Of a stretch of 64,000 bases of DNA, positions 26,076-35,252 are shown in pieces (the stretch's first letter is position 1; every line of letters begins with the position of its first letter). The notes under the pieces were generated by a model. It saw nothing but the letters and a program-made list of their open reading frames with translations, made no database searches and had not been told where the DNA came from. A program made the position numbers and the translations under genes. Origin of the DNA: UBA2705 sp963977105. Lineage in GTDB: Bacteria; Pseudomonadota; Alphaproteobacteria; Micavibrionales; Micavibrionaceae. The stretch is taken from NCBI GenBank assembly GCA_963977105.1, contig CAXBNI010000001.1, positions 1,302,001 through 1,366,000 on the forward strand, in the 5' to 3' direction.

Positions 26076-28344
26076 CTGTATTCTCCGCTTGCGAACCGTA
26101 TTGACGTGCTTGTAATTTCGCGATCACTTCGTCTTTAGGGCCATAAGCCACCATCTTGCCACGGTCGATCAGAATCAAACTATCAACCAATGTCAGCATT
26201 GATCCTTTATGAGTAATCAAAATTGTTGTTCGCCCTTGCGTGATCTCCTCCAATCGCTTGCGTAAGCGGTTTTCGGATGCGGGGTCCATAGATGCCGTTG
26301 GTTCGTCCAGAACCAATATTGGTGGATCGTAGAGCAATGCGCGGGCAATGGCGATCGCTTGACGCTGTCCACCTGAAAGCGCTTCGCCACGTTCACCGAC
26401 CTGCGTATCAAGCCCCGCTTCAGAATCGCGTAAAAACTCCATAACGCCAGAAAGTTCGGCGGCGCGTAATACGGCGCTATCTGGGGCCGTTTCGTGGCCC
26501 ATTGTAATGTTTTCACGCACAGAGCCAAAGAAAAGCTGCGGACTTTGCTGCACCGTGCCAACGTTACGACGTAGATCACCGGGGTCAATTTGGCGGACAT
26601 CCGCGCCATCAATCTGAACGGAGCCACTTTCCGGCTGATACAAATTCATCAATAAGCGTTCTAGCGTTGTTTTACCAGAACCAACGGCGCCAATCACACC
26701 AACGCGCGCCCCTTTCGTGATAGAGAAGTTTACACCATCCAATGCTGGCTTTGTCTGCCCCGGATAACGGAAGAGTACGTTTGAGTAACTTACCTCGCCC
26801 TCCATATGCGGCATCGCGATAAAATGCTTACCTTTCGGGCGTTCAACGCCTTTCTTCATCAAATCATCAAGCTGCTTCAAAGCTTCGCGGCTCTGATTAA
26901 AGCGCGTCAGCAGGCCTGAGACCTGTGCGAGCGGGGCCATTGCACGGCCAGAAAGAATAACGCAGGCGATTAATGCACCCATTGATAAGGCGCCGCCACT
27001 GACAAGAAAAACACCCGCAATAACAACGGATATAGAGGCCACTTGCTGAACAAATAATGAGTAGTTCTGCGCGAATACGGCGACGCGACGCGACTTTACT
27101 GACGTACGCGAAGCTTTATCCGCGAGTTCTTCCCAGCGGCGCTGTGTATGCCCCTCTGCGGCTTGCGTCTTAATGGTTTCCAGCCCCGTGATCGTTTCAA
27201 ATAACAATGCGTTTTTCAGGGCGTTTTCATGCATAGACTCACGAATGATTTTCTCTAGCGGCTTCTGTAATATCCAGCCCCCGATAAGCACAAGCGGCAT
27301 AGCAATCAGCGGCACCAAGGCAATCGGCCCGCCAATAATAAAGATGATCAAGACAAACATCAACGCAAAAGGCAGGTCAATTAATGTTGCGAGCGTCGCA
27401 GAGGTGAAGAAATCGCGCAGCGTTTCAAACTCGCGCATGTTACTTGCCAGCACCCCCGCAGAGGCCGGGCGCTCCGCAAGCTGCATACCCAAAATCTGCT
27501 CAAACAACATGGATGAAATTTTGACATCGGCCTTACGGCCTGCATAATCAAGAAAATGCGCCCGTAGATTCTTCAGAATAAAGTCAAAGACAAAGACAAC
27601 CATAACGCCTGCAGCCAGCACCCATAAGGTTTCATAGGCGCTATTTGGAATGACGCGGTCATAGACATTCATAATGAATAGTGAGTTTGCGAGCGCGAAC
27701 ATGTTAATCATAATCGCCGCAACGCCGCTTTCGATATAGATCTTTTTATTATCTTTTAAAGTCTTCCAAAACCAATCGCGGGTGGTGTCGATTTCTGCCG
27801 GCCCCGCGCGGCCATCAACTTGCGCCTCGGCGCGGATGAAGAAGGCATAACCATTATAGGATTCTTTGAGTTTATCGAGGCCAATGACGCTTTTTTGATC
27901 TGGGGTTTCTGGGAATTCAACTAAACAATCATAACCACCACTATCAGCCTTGGTTACATCCCATATAATACAAGCCTGCCCACTATGGAGCAATGCAATG
28001 CACGGAAATATTGGCAAGGTCACAAGCGCATCGAGGCTACGTTCAACCAGCTGCACTTTTAAACCTGTACGTTCTGCCGCGCGAGCGAACAGCACAGGAG
28101 AAACACCTTCTTTTGAAAACGGCAAACCTGCGGTCAGGGCATTTAATGATGTGCGGCGGCCAAAATGCCCCGCCATAATCCGTAGACACTCAAGGCGTGG
28201 GAAACGCTGCGCCATACGGTCTGCCTGCAAAGGATAATCGGCGAGACCTTCGCTGCGAATATGATCTTGCTCAGGTGGCGGCGTTGCGCCCTCTTGTGCT
28301 TGTTCGTTTTGATTTGCGTTCTGTATCTCTTCTTCTGAAGACAT
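26068..28344 (-). CDS. Type I secretion ABC exporter, LapB-like, degenerate C39 domain
   Basis: 758 residues. The first about 190 residues form a C39-peptidase-like domain (LTAGLPFSKEGV, LFARAAERTGLKVQLV) in which the catalytic Cys is not visible, as in LapB/HlyB exporters that use the domain for substrate binding. Then a six-helix membrane domain, with FALANSLFIMNVYDRVIPN in TM1-2, and an ATPase with GAVGSGKTTLE (Walker A), LSGGQRQAIAIARALL (signature) and ILVLDEPTASMD (Walker B). It exports a large, unfolded C-terminally signalled protein. The strong site AAGGAGGAG precedes the ATG. The gene is between the TolC and HlyD genes. Confidence 0.94.
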   Translation of the reverse strand: MSSEEEIQNANQNEQAQEGATPPPEQDHIRSEGLADYPLQADRMAQRFPRLECLRIMAGHFGRRTSLNALTAGLPFSKEGVSPVLFARAAERTGLKVQLVERSLDALVTLPIFPCIALLHSGQACIIWDVTKADSGGYDCLVEFPETPDQKSVIGLDKLKESYNGYAFFIRAEAQVDGRAGPAEIDTTRDWFWKTLKDNKKIYIESGVAAIMINMFALANSLFIMNVYDRVIPNSAYETLWVLAAGVMVVFVFDFILKNLRAHFLDYAGRKADVKISSMLFEQILGMQLAERPASAGVLASNMREFETLRDFFTSATLATLIDLPFALMFVLIIFIIGGPIALVPLIAMPLVLIGGWILQKPLEKIIRESMHENALKNALLFETITGLETIKTQAAEGHTQRRWEELADKASRTSVKSRRVAVFAQNYSLFVQQVASISVVIAGVFLVSGGALSMGALIACVILSGRAMAPLAQVSGLLTRFNQSREALKQLDDLMKKGVERPKGKHFIAMPHMEGEVSYSNVLFRYPGQTKPALDGVNFSITKGARVGVIGAVGSGKTTLERLLMNLYQPESGSVQIDGADVRQIDPGDLRRNVGTVQQSPQLFFGSVRENITMGHETAPDSAVLRAAELSGVMEFLRDSEAGLDTQVGERGEALSGGQRQAIAIARALLYDPPILVLDEPTASMDPASENRLRKRLEEITQGRTTILITHKGSMLTLVDSLILIDRGKMVAYGPKDEVIAKLQARQYGSQAENTDV

Positions 28345-28395
28345 AGGCGGAGCTCCTCCTTAAGAATAAAGGCTTTGCGGCAGCTGAATATAATA

Positions 28396-28433
28396 AATGG
28401 GCCGATTTACGCTTGAGAGTAAATTTGCCCATT
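28396..28433 (-). repeat. 13-bp interrupted hairpin between tolC-like and ABC genes
   Basis: AATGGGC (28396-28402) and ATTTAC (28405-28410) pair with GTAAAT (28419-28424) and GCCCATT (28427-28433), with a 2x2 internal loop and 8-base apical loop. No T run follows on the minus strand, so an mRNA-stabilising or processing hairpin is more likely than a terminator. Confidence 0.6.
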
Positions 28434-28450
28434 CAAAGAAATTAAACGCT

Positions 28451-28476
28451 AAAGCTTTAAAATGTATTAAAGCTTT
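28451..28476 (-). repeat. 10-bp perfect hairpin spanning the tolC-like stop codon
   Basis: AAAGCTTTAA (28451-28460) pairs exactly with TTAAAGCTTT (28467-28476) around a 6-base loop. The stop codon of the outer membrane protein is in the 3' arm. There is no strong T run after it, so it may attenuate or protect the transcript ahead of the ABC gene. Confidence 0.6.
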
Positions 28477-29816
28477 GCTTCTGATGGTCCATCAACGCCA
28501 ATAATCGACATCAAGTCACCACGAACGGCGAGGAGGCGATATATTGCGAACATTTCTAGATATTGATTATTCACAGTGTTTGAACGTGAAACAACCAACT
28601 CGTTTTGCGCATCTAGCACATCAAGAAGTGTACGGCGGTTTAGGTTAAACTGGTCAAGATACGCATTTACAACCTGACGGTTTGCTTTTTCTTGTAAGCC
28701 AAACTGTTTCACACGCTCGCGGGCAGCTTCGCGGCCAGCCCATGTTTGACGTACTTCGTCTTCAATTGTACGTGCAGTTTGTGCGCGACGTTCTTTTGCT
28801 TCTGCCGTACGGTAAACAAGCTCCTTCGTACGGGCAACATCTGCGCCGCCACGATATAAGTTCCAGTTCACAACAACCAAAGCAGATGCGCTGGTATCTT
28901 TACCATCAATGCCGCCAAGGTCATTACCTGTACGGCCGTTCATTTGGAAATCAACCTGCGGATAGAAAGTTGACATTGTGCCCATTTTTTCGGCATGTGC
29001 AACTTCAATATCAGCTTCTAAAACATCCAAAGTCGGGCTATACGCCAAAGCTTTGTTGATTTCTTCTTGCACGCCACCAGAAAGTGCTGTTGCAGGGATA
29101 ACAGGCATATCAAGCATAGCAGGCATATAGCCGACTTCACGCTTAAAGGCCGCTTCTGCAACGCGGAGTGATTCTGTGTTATTCGCAAATTGTGCATTTG
29201 CGTTTGCCAAACGGGCGCGCGCCTGCTCAACATCTGCTTGCGTGCTACGGCCAGCGCCTGCGCCGTCCTTAATCATCGCCAAAATTTCGACGTGCTTATC
29301 AACGTTTGTTTTTTGGATGTTACGCAAGTCGCGTTGGCGTTTTACTTCTAAGAAGTTCTCAACAATGTTTAGACCTACGAGCTCTAATGTTTCATCTACG
29401 CGGCTTGTCGCAGATTGAATACGGCGTTTTTGGCGCTCAACTTCATACTTCGTTTCATAACCATCGAAAAGCATTTGCGTTAATGTTACGCCAGTATCAT
29501 AGCGCCACATTGTTTCTGTATCATCATTATCTGCGCCGCCACGTGTGCCAGGGTCATCACTATACTCAAGGCCAGTATCACCATTAAAGTCGATAGATGG
29601 CAAATAAAGCGCTTTAGCTTGATCTAGCTCTTTATCCGTTGCGCGGCGACTGTTTTGAACAACAGCAGTACGTGGGTTTGTCAGCACACCGATGGAAACA
29701 GCATCTTTAAGTGTTCTGATCTGTTTTAGTTCTTGTGCCTGAGCAGCGCCCGCGCCGCCTATAACCAGCGTCGATACGCTGAGGCCTAACAATGAAATCG
29801 CACGAATAGCATTCAT
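28467..29816 (-). CDS. Type I secretion outer membrane protein, TolC family
   Basis: 449 residues with a signal peptide (GLSVSTLVIGGAGAAQAQE). Two outer-membrane-efflux repeats are seen: the first with SVQNSRRATDKELDQAKALYLPS-like sequence and YDTGVTLTQMLFDG, the second with NWNLYRGGADVARTKE and DEVRQTWAGREAA. It would form the trimeric channel-tunnel for the exporter encoded next, with the ABC protein and HlyD-family adaptor. First gene of the run; TAGGAGA precedes the ATG and two inverted repeats lie just upstream. A LapE-type identity is likely from the exporter type. Confidence 0.93.
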   Translation of the reverse strand: MNAIRAISLLGLSVSTLVIGGAGAAQAQELKQIRTLKDAVSIGVLTNPRTAVVQNSRRATDKELDQAKALYLPSIDFNGDTGLEYSDDPGTRGGADNDDTETMWRYDTGVTLTQMLFDGYETKYEVERQKRRIQSATSRVDETLELVGLNIVENFLEVKRQRDLRNIQKTNVDKHVEILAMIKDGAGAGRSTQADVEQARARLANANAQFANNTESLRVAEAAFKREVGYMPAMLDMPVIPATALSGGVQEEINKALAYSPTLDVLEADIEVAHAEKMGTMSTFYPQVDFQMNGRTGNDLGGIDGKDTSASALVVVNWNLYRGGADVARTKELVYRTAEAKERRAQTARTIEDEVRQTWAGREAARERVKQFGLQEKANRQVVNAYLDQFNLNRRTLLDVLDAQNELVVSRSNTVNNQYLEMFAIYRLLAVRGDLMSIIGVDGPSEAKL

Positions 29817-29840
29817 TTTAAAATTCTCCTAATTGCCCTC

Positions 29841-29882
29841 TACCAAGTTTTTGGTAAAATAATTTTATCGTTAGTCGATAAA
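29841..29882 (-). promoter_or_regulatory. Two adjacent inverted repeats upstream of the secretion operon
   Basis: TACCAA/TTGGTA (29841-29846 and 29851-29856, loop 4) and TTTATCG/CGATAAA (29864-29870 and 29876-29882, spacer 5) are both perfect and lie 25-66 bases upstream of the TolC-family start codon. The second has the form of an operator or leader hairpin. No regulator is known. Confidence 0.4.
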
Positions 29883-30104
29883 CGAGTTTTGAATATAACT
29901 CAAGTATATAATGCCTTTTTTTCAATATGCTGACAACAGTTCTTTTTACCCGTAATTAAAGTCATAAAGAATACTAAACACGATAAGCCATGTGATAACT
30001 GCGTGTAGAAGTTAAAAAAAATTATACGCCTTGATTGGTTTCGCGCTATAATTATATTAATGTATGTAATGCGTCGTAATAATATAAAATAGGTAAATAT
30101 AAAA

Positions 30105-30485
30105 ATGTTATCACCTCTTATGGATGACAATAATCATAGTGATGAGCCGCCGCGCTTTGATTCAGACGAGAACGCTGATGATCACGACCACAATCAGGCG
30201 GGGCTTCTGATTAAAACCAAGCCCAAGACGAAGAAGCCTTCAATGTATAAGGTCTTGTTGCTGAATGACGACTATACACCGATGGAGTTTGTCGTTCATA
30301 TATTGGAGAAGTTTTTCAACAAAACCCGCCAAGAGGCCACAGATGTTATGCTACACGTTCATCGCCGCGGCGTTGGGCTATGCGGCGTTTACACCTATGA
30401 AGTCGCAGAAACCAAAGTTACGCAGGTGATGGACTTCGCACGCGCCAATGAACAGCCCCTGCAATGCACATTAGAACGCGACTAA
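30105..30485 (+). CDS. clpS: ATP-dependent Clp protease adaptor ClpS
   Basis: 126 residues. It delivers N-degron substrates to ClpAP. After an acidic, disordered N-terminus of about 40 residues comes the core with YKVLLLNDDYTPMEFVVHIL (substrate pocket), and TRQEATDVMLHVHRRGVGLCGVY; the C-terminus has CTLERD. The pocket residues of ClpS (Asn, Asp, Met, Met, His) are present. ATG 30120 is a possible alternative start. clpA begins 51 bases downstream, so the two probably share a transcript. Confidence 0.96.
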   Translation: MLSPLMDDNNHSDEPPRFDSDENADDHDHNQAGLLIKTKPKTKKPSMYKVLLLNDDYTPMEFVVHILEKFFNKTRQEATDVMLHVHRRGVGLCGVYTYEVAETKVTQVMDFARANEQPLQCTLERD

Positions 30486-30536
30486 CAAACCACAACGAAC
30501 CGTATTGAATTGTCCATCCAGACAGAGAGGCCGAGA

Positions 30537-32924
30537 ATGCTTTCCAGCAATTTAGAACAAACCCTCCATAATGCATTGAGCGTTGCAAATGAACGCAAGC
30601 ATGAATTTGCAACGCTAGAACATTTGCTTTACGCCCTGACAGAAGACCAAGACGCAATGGCCGTCTTGCGCAGCTGCGGCATTTCAATCACAGATCTGAA
30701 AGATCAGCTGGCCACCTATATGGACAATGAATTTTCCGAGCTTGTGAACCCAGAAAGCGAAGAAGCCAAACCAACGACCGCGTTTCAGCGCGTTTTGCAG
30801 CGCGCCGCGATCCATGTTCAATCATCGGGCCGCGATGAAGTGACCGGGGCGAATGTTCTCGTCGCTCTCTTTTCCGAGCGCGAAAGTCATGCTGTTTACT
30901 TCCTGCAAGAACAAGACATGACGCGTTTTGATGCGGTTAATTATATTTCACACGGCATTGCTAAAGTCCCCGGACAAAGCGATGTTGCCAAACCGATAAA
31001 AGGCGCTGAAGAAGAAGCGCAAGAAGGCGACGAAACCGTCAAAACTGGAAAAGACGCACTTAGCGCCTATTGTCGTGACCTCAACGAAAAAGCACGCGAA
31101 GGCAAAATCGACAATTTAATTGGCCGCACAAAAGAAGTTGAGCGCACAGTGCAAATTCTTTGCCGCCGTTCAAAAAACAACCCGCTTTATGTTGGCGACC
31201 CTGGCGTTGGTAAAACAGCGATCGCCGAGGGCCTCGCCAAGCGTATCATTGATAAAGACGTGCCTGAAGTTTTGCTTGAAAGCGTGATCTACTCGCTGGA
31301 TATGGGCGCATTACTTGCTGGGACACGTTATCGTGGCGATTTCGAAGAGCGTATTAAAGCTGTGCTGTCTGAAATTGAAAAAATTGATGACTCGATTCTC
31401 TTTATTGATGAAATACACACCATAATAGGCGCAGGGGCGACCTCTGGCGGCGCGATGGATGCTTCAAACCTACTGAAGCCTGCTCTTTCTAATGGGGAAC
31501 TGCGCTGTATCGGTTCAACCACATATAAAGAATATCGCAATTATTTTGAAAAAGACCGCGCGCTTGTGCGCCGTTTCCAAAAAATTGACGTTAACGAACC
31601 GAGCGTTGACGAAGCGATAGAGATCCTAAAAGGGCTGCGTAAATATTACGCGGCGCATCACGACGTCGAATACACAGACGAAGCTTTAAAAGTCGCTGTT
31701 GAACTATCCAACCGTTATATTGGCGACCGAAAATTACCTGACAAAGCGATTGACGTTATTGACGAAGCTGGCGCAGCACAAAATTTAGTACCTAAAGATC
31801 TACGTAAAAAAACAATCGACGTTGAAGACATCGAAGCCGTCGTCGCGACAATCGCACGCATTCCGGCTAAAAGCGTCTCAAAGAGCGACAAAGATGTACT
31901 CTCTCGCCTTGAGCGTGACCTTAAGACATTGGTCTTTGACCAAGACGAAGCAATTTCGCGCCTGTGTGATTCGATTAAAATGGCGCGCGCTGGCCTGCGT
32001 GACCCAGAAAAGCCCATTGGTTCTTATCTATTCTCCGGCCCAACTGGGGTTGGTAAAACTGAAGTTTGTAAGCAGCTTGCGCATACAATGGGTATCGACT
32101 TTATCCGCTTTGATATGTCAGAATACATGGAACGCCATGCTGTATCTCGCTTGATTGGCGCCCCTCCGGGCTATGTTGGATTTGAACAAGGCGGGCTACT
32201 GACCGATAAAATCGACCAAACGCCGCATTGCGTCTTGCTGCTTGATGAAATTGAAAAAGCACACCCAGATATTTACAACTTGTTACTGCAAGTCATGGAT
32301 TACGGCAAGCTGACCGACAATAACGGCAAAACCATAGACTTCCGCAATGTCATATTGGTCATGACGACCAACGCTGGCGCGAAAGAGTTATCAAAATCGC
32401 CGATCGGCTTTATGCACACCATCGCAGATCAAGACGATTCAGAAGAGATCAAACGCACATTCTCTCCTGAATTCCGCAACCGCCTTGATGCCATTGTCCC
32501 GTTCACAGCGCTATCACCCAATACCGTTATTCAAATCGTTGATAAATTTATCATGCAGCTTGAAGCCCAGCTTTCAGACCGTAATGTTGTGATTACACTT
32601 AGCGACGCAGCGCGTCATTATCTGGCCAACAAAGGTTACGACCCCGCAATGGGCGCGCGCCCTCTTGCACGCGTCATTCAAGATGAGGTAAAGAAAGAGC
32701 TCGCGGAAGAATTACTCTTCGGCAAGCTGACAGAAGGCGGGGACGTCATTATCGATATCGCTGACGATGCGTTATTCTTTGAATATCCAAAGCAGCGCCG
32801 CATCACCAAAAAAGCAGGTGAAGGCAAGGCCAAGGCAAAATCCAAAGAAAAAGCGGCCGCCACAGGCAATAAAAAGCCTCCAAGTAAAGCCGCGCCGAGC
32901 AAGAAAAATAAGAAAGATGAGTAA
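30537..32924 (+). CDS. clpA: ATP-dependent Clp protease ATP-binding subunit ClpA
   Basis: 795 residues. AAA+ unfoldase that feeds substrates to ClpP. The N-domain repeats (residues 1-150) contain LEQTLHNAL and HEFATLEHLL. D1 has Walker A GDPGVGKTAIAEG and Walker B ILFIDEIHT; D2 has GPTGVGKTEVC and LLLDEIEKAH, with IGF/IGL-type ClpP loop sequence SPIGFMHT. The C-terminal about 40 residues are an extra Lys/Ala-rich tail not in E. coli ClpA. The start ATG follows AGAGAGG; an upstream in-frame TTG (30510) is rejected. Confidence 0.97.
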   Translation: MLSSNLEQTLHNALSVANERKHEFATLEHLLYALTEDQDAMAVLRSCGISITDLKDQLATYMDNEFSELVNPESEEAKPTTAFQRVLQRAAIHVQSSGRDEVTGANVLVALFSERESHAVYFLQEQDMTRFDAVNYISHGIAKVPGQSDVAKPIKGAEEEAQEGDETVKTGKDALSAYCRDLNEKAREGKIDNLIGRTKEVERTVQILCRRSKNNPLYVGDPGVGKTAIAEGLAKRIIDKDVPEVLLESVIYSLDMGALLAGTRYRGDFEERIKAVLSEIEKIDDSILFIDEIHTIIGAGATSGGAMDASNLLKPALSNGELRCIGSTTYKEYRNYFEKDRALVRRFQKIDVNEPSVDEAIEILKGLRKYYAAHHDVEYTDEALKVAVELSNRYIGDRKLPDKAIDVIDEAGAAQNLVPKDLRKKTIDVEDIEAVVATIARIPAKSVSKSDKDVLSRLERDLKTLVFDQDEAISRLCDSIKMARAGLRDPEKPIGSYLFSGPTGVGKTEVCKQLAHTMGIDFIRFDMSEYMERHAVSRLIGAPPGYVGFEQGGLLTDKIDQTPHCVLLLDEIEKAHPDIYNLLLQVMDYGKLTDNNGKTIDFRNVILVMTTNAGAKELSKSPIGFMHTIADQDDSEEIKRTFSPEFRNRLDAIVPFTALSPNTVIQIVDKFIMQLEAQLSDRNVVITLSDAARHYLANKGYDPAMGARPLARVIQDEVKKELAEELLFGKLTEGGDVIIDIADDALFFEYPKQRRITKKAGEGKAKAKSKEKAAATGNKKPPSKAAPSKKNKKDE

Positions 32925-33180
32925 AGGCACAGACTACAGCAACATATAAACCATGATTTCTCAGGGAAATCGCAATATAGTTTGCACTAATATAGAAGCC
33001 GTGCTAAACCGAGTAAATTAACAGCTTAGAGGCGAAACATGCCCTCATATTATTGTGAGGCAACATATTTATCTACACACAATTTAGATAAAATCCTCTA
33101 TGAATTTAACCATTGTCAAACATCTGCTATAGTAAAGTAGTAAAGTGAATAGTGTTGTATAAATAAAAAAAATATTGGGT

Positions 33181-34815
33181 ATGCAGAACAAACTGAATTT
33201 CAAAACTATAATCGGTAAGCCGGTGCCGTTACGTGCGCGTTATTTTACAACAAAAAATAACATGCCGCGCCTGCGCTACGTGTCACTGCTCTGTGCGGCT
33301 GTGCTCTTAACAGGGGTGTCTGCATTTAATGGCAAGAATTTACACGCGAATAATAGCGCCCCTGCCGTCATGCAAGTTTCAGATCAAGCGCATAATGATG
33401 CCGCTTATAAGCTCTCTCAACACCCTGGCCCCATCGGAGATGGCACACTAAAAGGCGCCGCCGTTATCGCCGCCCAGCCTGCTGAAGAAATGAAAATGGC
33501 TTACGCTGACATACCGGACAGCTTACAAAATGATATCATGAGTAAAGTCGCAGCCATCGGTAAAAATGCGAACTCGACCATTGACGCAATCAAAGAACAA
33601 ATCAAAGCAAGCGCACAGTCATCTCAGGAAGATGATGCGCCAAGCGCCCCAGCAAAAATAAGTGTGACCTTGAAAAAAGGAGGCACGTTAACGGGGCTGC
33701 TACGTAAACAAGGCATCGGCGCTAGCGAAGCATATCGCGCAGTAGATGCGCTTTCAAAACATTACAACCCACGCAATATGAAGCCAGGGCTTAACGTTGA
33801 TATTTTATTTGGCGAAGACCGCATTGTTGATGGCGAAACATACAAAACCATCGCCATGCTTGACGTCCCGTTTGACCCGATAAAATCAGCTCGCGTAACA
33901 TTAGACGACGCAGGGAAATTTGTATCCGCACGCCACGAAAAAGAAATTGTCTATCGTGAAAAATCAGGAGAATTTGACGTTGAAATCTCCCTTTTGGGCT
34001 CAGCCCAGAAAGCCAACGTTCCATATAGCGTTGCAGCAGAAGCGATGCGCATCTATTCATGGAACGTTGATTTCCAAAGAGACTTACGCAAAGGCGACCA
34101 CCTCAAATTGCTCTACCGCGAAGCAACAGTTAAAGAAACTGGCGAGCCTGCAGGCCAAAAAGAAATTCTGTTTGCGCAGCTTACATTATCTGACCGTGAC
34201 CTGCCTATATACCGCATGGAGTTTGACGATGGGCGCGTCGACTACTTCCAAGAAGATGGGCGCAGCATTCGTAAAGCATTAATGCGGACACCGATTAATG
34301 GCGGCCGTATTTCTTCAGGATTTGGTATGCGTAAGCACCCTGTGCTTGGCTATGGAAAAATGCATAAAGGCCTTGATTTCGCGGCACCAACTGGCACAAA
34401 AATCTACGCTGCAGGCGATGGCGTCATTGAGTATATCGGGCGCAATGGTAGCTTTGGTAACTATGTGCGTATCCGCCATAATTCAAAACTTAAAACAGCC
34501 TATGCGCATATGAACCGTTTTGAAAAAGGCCTTAATAAAGGCGACCGCGTACGTCAAGGCGACACGATTGGTCGCGTCGGCACAACGGGCCGTTCAACAG
34601 GCGCGCATTTACATTATGAAGTACATGTTGACGGCCGCCAGATGAACCCAAGGTCTGTGAAGCTCCCAACTGGCGAAAAGCTTAAAGGCGAAATGCTGAC
34701 AGCCTTTAACAGAACGGTACAGACATATCAGTCACGTTTCGCTATGCTGCAAGACCAGATCCGCGTTGCAGATGCATCATCAACGCAGGGGCCAAAAGCC
34801 AACTACAATGAATAG
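33181..34815 (+). CDS. M23 family metallopeptidase, membrane-anchored
   Basis: 544 residues from ATG 33181 (an upstream TTG and an internal ATG at 33262 are alternatives). An N-terminal hydrophobic stretch (YVSLLCAAVLLTGVSAF) anchors or exports it. A LysM-like/OapA-type module begins near residue 160 (ISVTLKKGGTLTGLLRKQG), followed by a beta domain and a C-terminal M23 domain with RISSGFGMRKHPVLG, MHKGLDFAAPTG, YAHM, and GAHLHYEVHVDG. The metal ligands HxxxD and HxH are all present, so it is a likely active DD- or LD-endopeptidase acting on cross-linked peptidoglycan. It follows clpA by about 250 bases. Confidence 0.9.
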   Translation: MQNKLNFKTIIGKPVPLRARYFTTKNNMPRLRYVSLLCAAVLLTGVSAFNGKNLHANNSAPAVMQVSDQAHNDAAYKLSQHPGPIGDGTLKGAAVIAAQPAEEMKMAYADIPDSLQNDIMSKVAAIGKNANSTIDAIKEQIKASAQSSQEDDAPSAPAKISVTLKKGGTLTGLLRKQGIGASEAYRAVDALSKHYNPRNMKPGLNVDILFGEDRIVDGETYKTIAMLDVPFDPIKSARVTLDDAGKFVSARHEKEIVYREKSGEFDVEISLLGSAQKANVPYSVAAEAMRIYSWNVDFQRDLRKGDHLKLLYREATVKETGEPAGQKEILFAQLTLSDRDLPIYRMEFDDGRVDYFQEDGRSIRKALMRTPINGGRISSGFGMRKHPVLGYGKMHKGLDFAAPTGTKIYAAGDGVIEYIGRNGSFGNYVRIRHNSKLKTAYAHMNRFEKGLNKGDRVRQGDTIGRVGTTGRSTGAHLHYEVHVDGRQMNPRSVKLPTGEKLKGEMLTAFNRTVQTYQSRFAMLQDQIRVADASSTQGPKANYNE

Positions 34816-34933
34816 CTTCAGAAGTAATATGGCGGTTTAGGCTCGATTCGCGGGCTGTGATTTCCTTATCCTTAACTGCACGCTTTACGCCGCAGCACAA
34901 CGCCTAGCATTATTCCGCGACACGCGTTATTGT

Positions 34934-34980
34934 TTGACATAAGTAACGCGAAGTGTTATCAATACCACTGTGACACTTCG
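34934..34980 (+). promoter_or_regulatory. Promoter with overlapping perfect 8-bp palindrome
   Basis: TTGACA (34934-34939) and TATCAA (34957-34962) are separated by 17 bases. CGAAGTGT (34949-34956) and ACACTTCG (34973-34980) form a perfect inverted repeat with a 16-base centre that overlaps the -10 and the start site, as an operator would. The next start codon is 28 bases downstream. Confidence 0.5.
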
Positions 34981-35007
34981 CCATCAAGAATGAGAATAAG
35001 GATAAGC

Positions 35008-35232
35008 ATGCATATTTTAGATCAACAAAATTTCTTTGAAACTCGCCATAAGTTTATCGGGCGCAGCGATGTCATGCCAAATGTTTCTATTGAAAGAAAA
35101 TCAGATGGCGAAAAACTCACGGATAAATTTGATACATCCAAGGAGAGCGCTGATGAAGTCTATGTTTTACGCTACCAAGATAAAGACACTGGCAAAGAAA
35201 AAACAAAAGACATCAAAATCACACCAATGTAA
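35008..35232 (+). CDS. Small hypothetical protein
   Basis: 74 residues, charged and soluble, not recognised: MHILDQQNFF, then a Lys/Asp/Ser-rich segment and DEVYVLRYQDKDTGKEKTKD near the C-terminus. The start follows AATAAGGATAAGC. A longer frame from 34930 would put coding sequence across the promoter-like site and is rejected. It is separate from the preceding peptidase gene and converges on fmt. Confidence 0.55.
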   Translation: MHILDQQNFFETRHKFIGRSDVMPNVSIERKSDGEKLTDKFDTSKESADEVYVLRYQDKDTGKEKTKDIKITPM

Positions 35233-35252
35233 AAATAAAGCTGCCCTCTGCT

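Noticed and set aside
27173..27547. 124-residue open frame on the plus strand within the ABC exporter gene
   Set aside because: Shadow of the exporter's transmembrane domain; no start signal and no family.
30047..30052. TATAAT upstream of clpS
   Set aside because: A perfect -10 but no -35 at a suitable distance; AT-rich leader makes chance likely, so no promoter is called.
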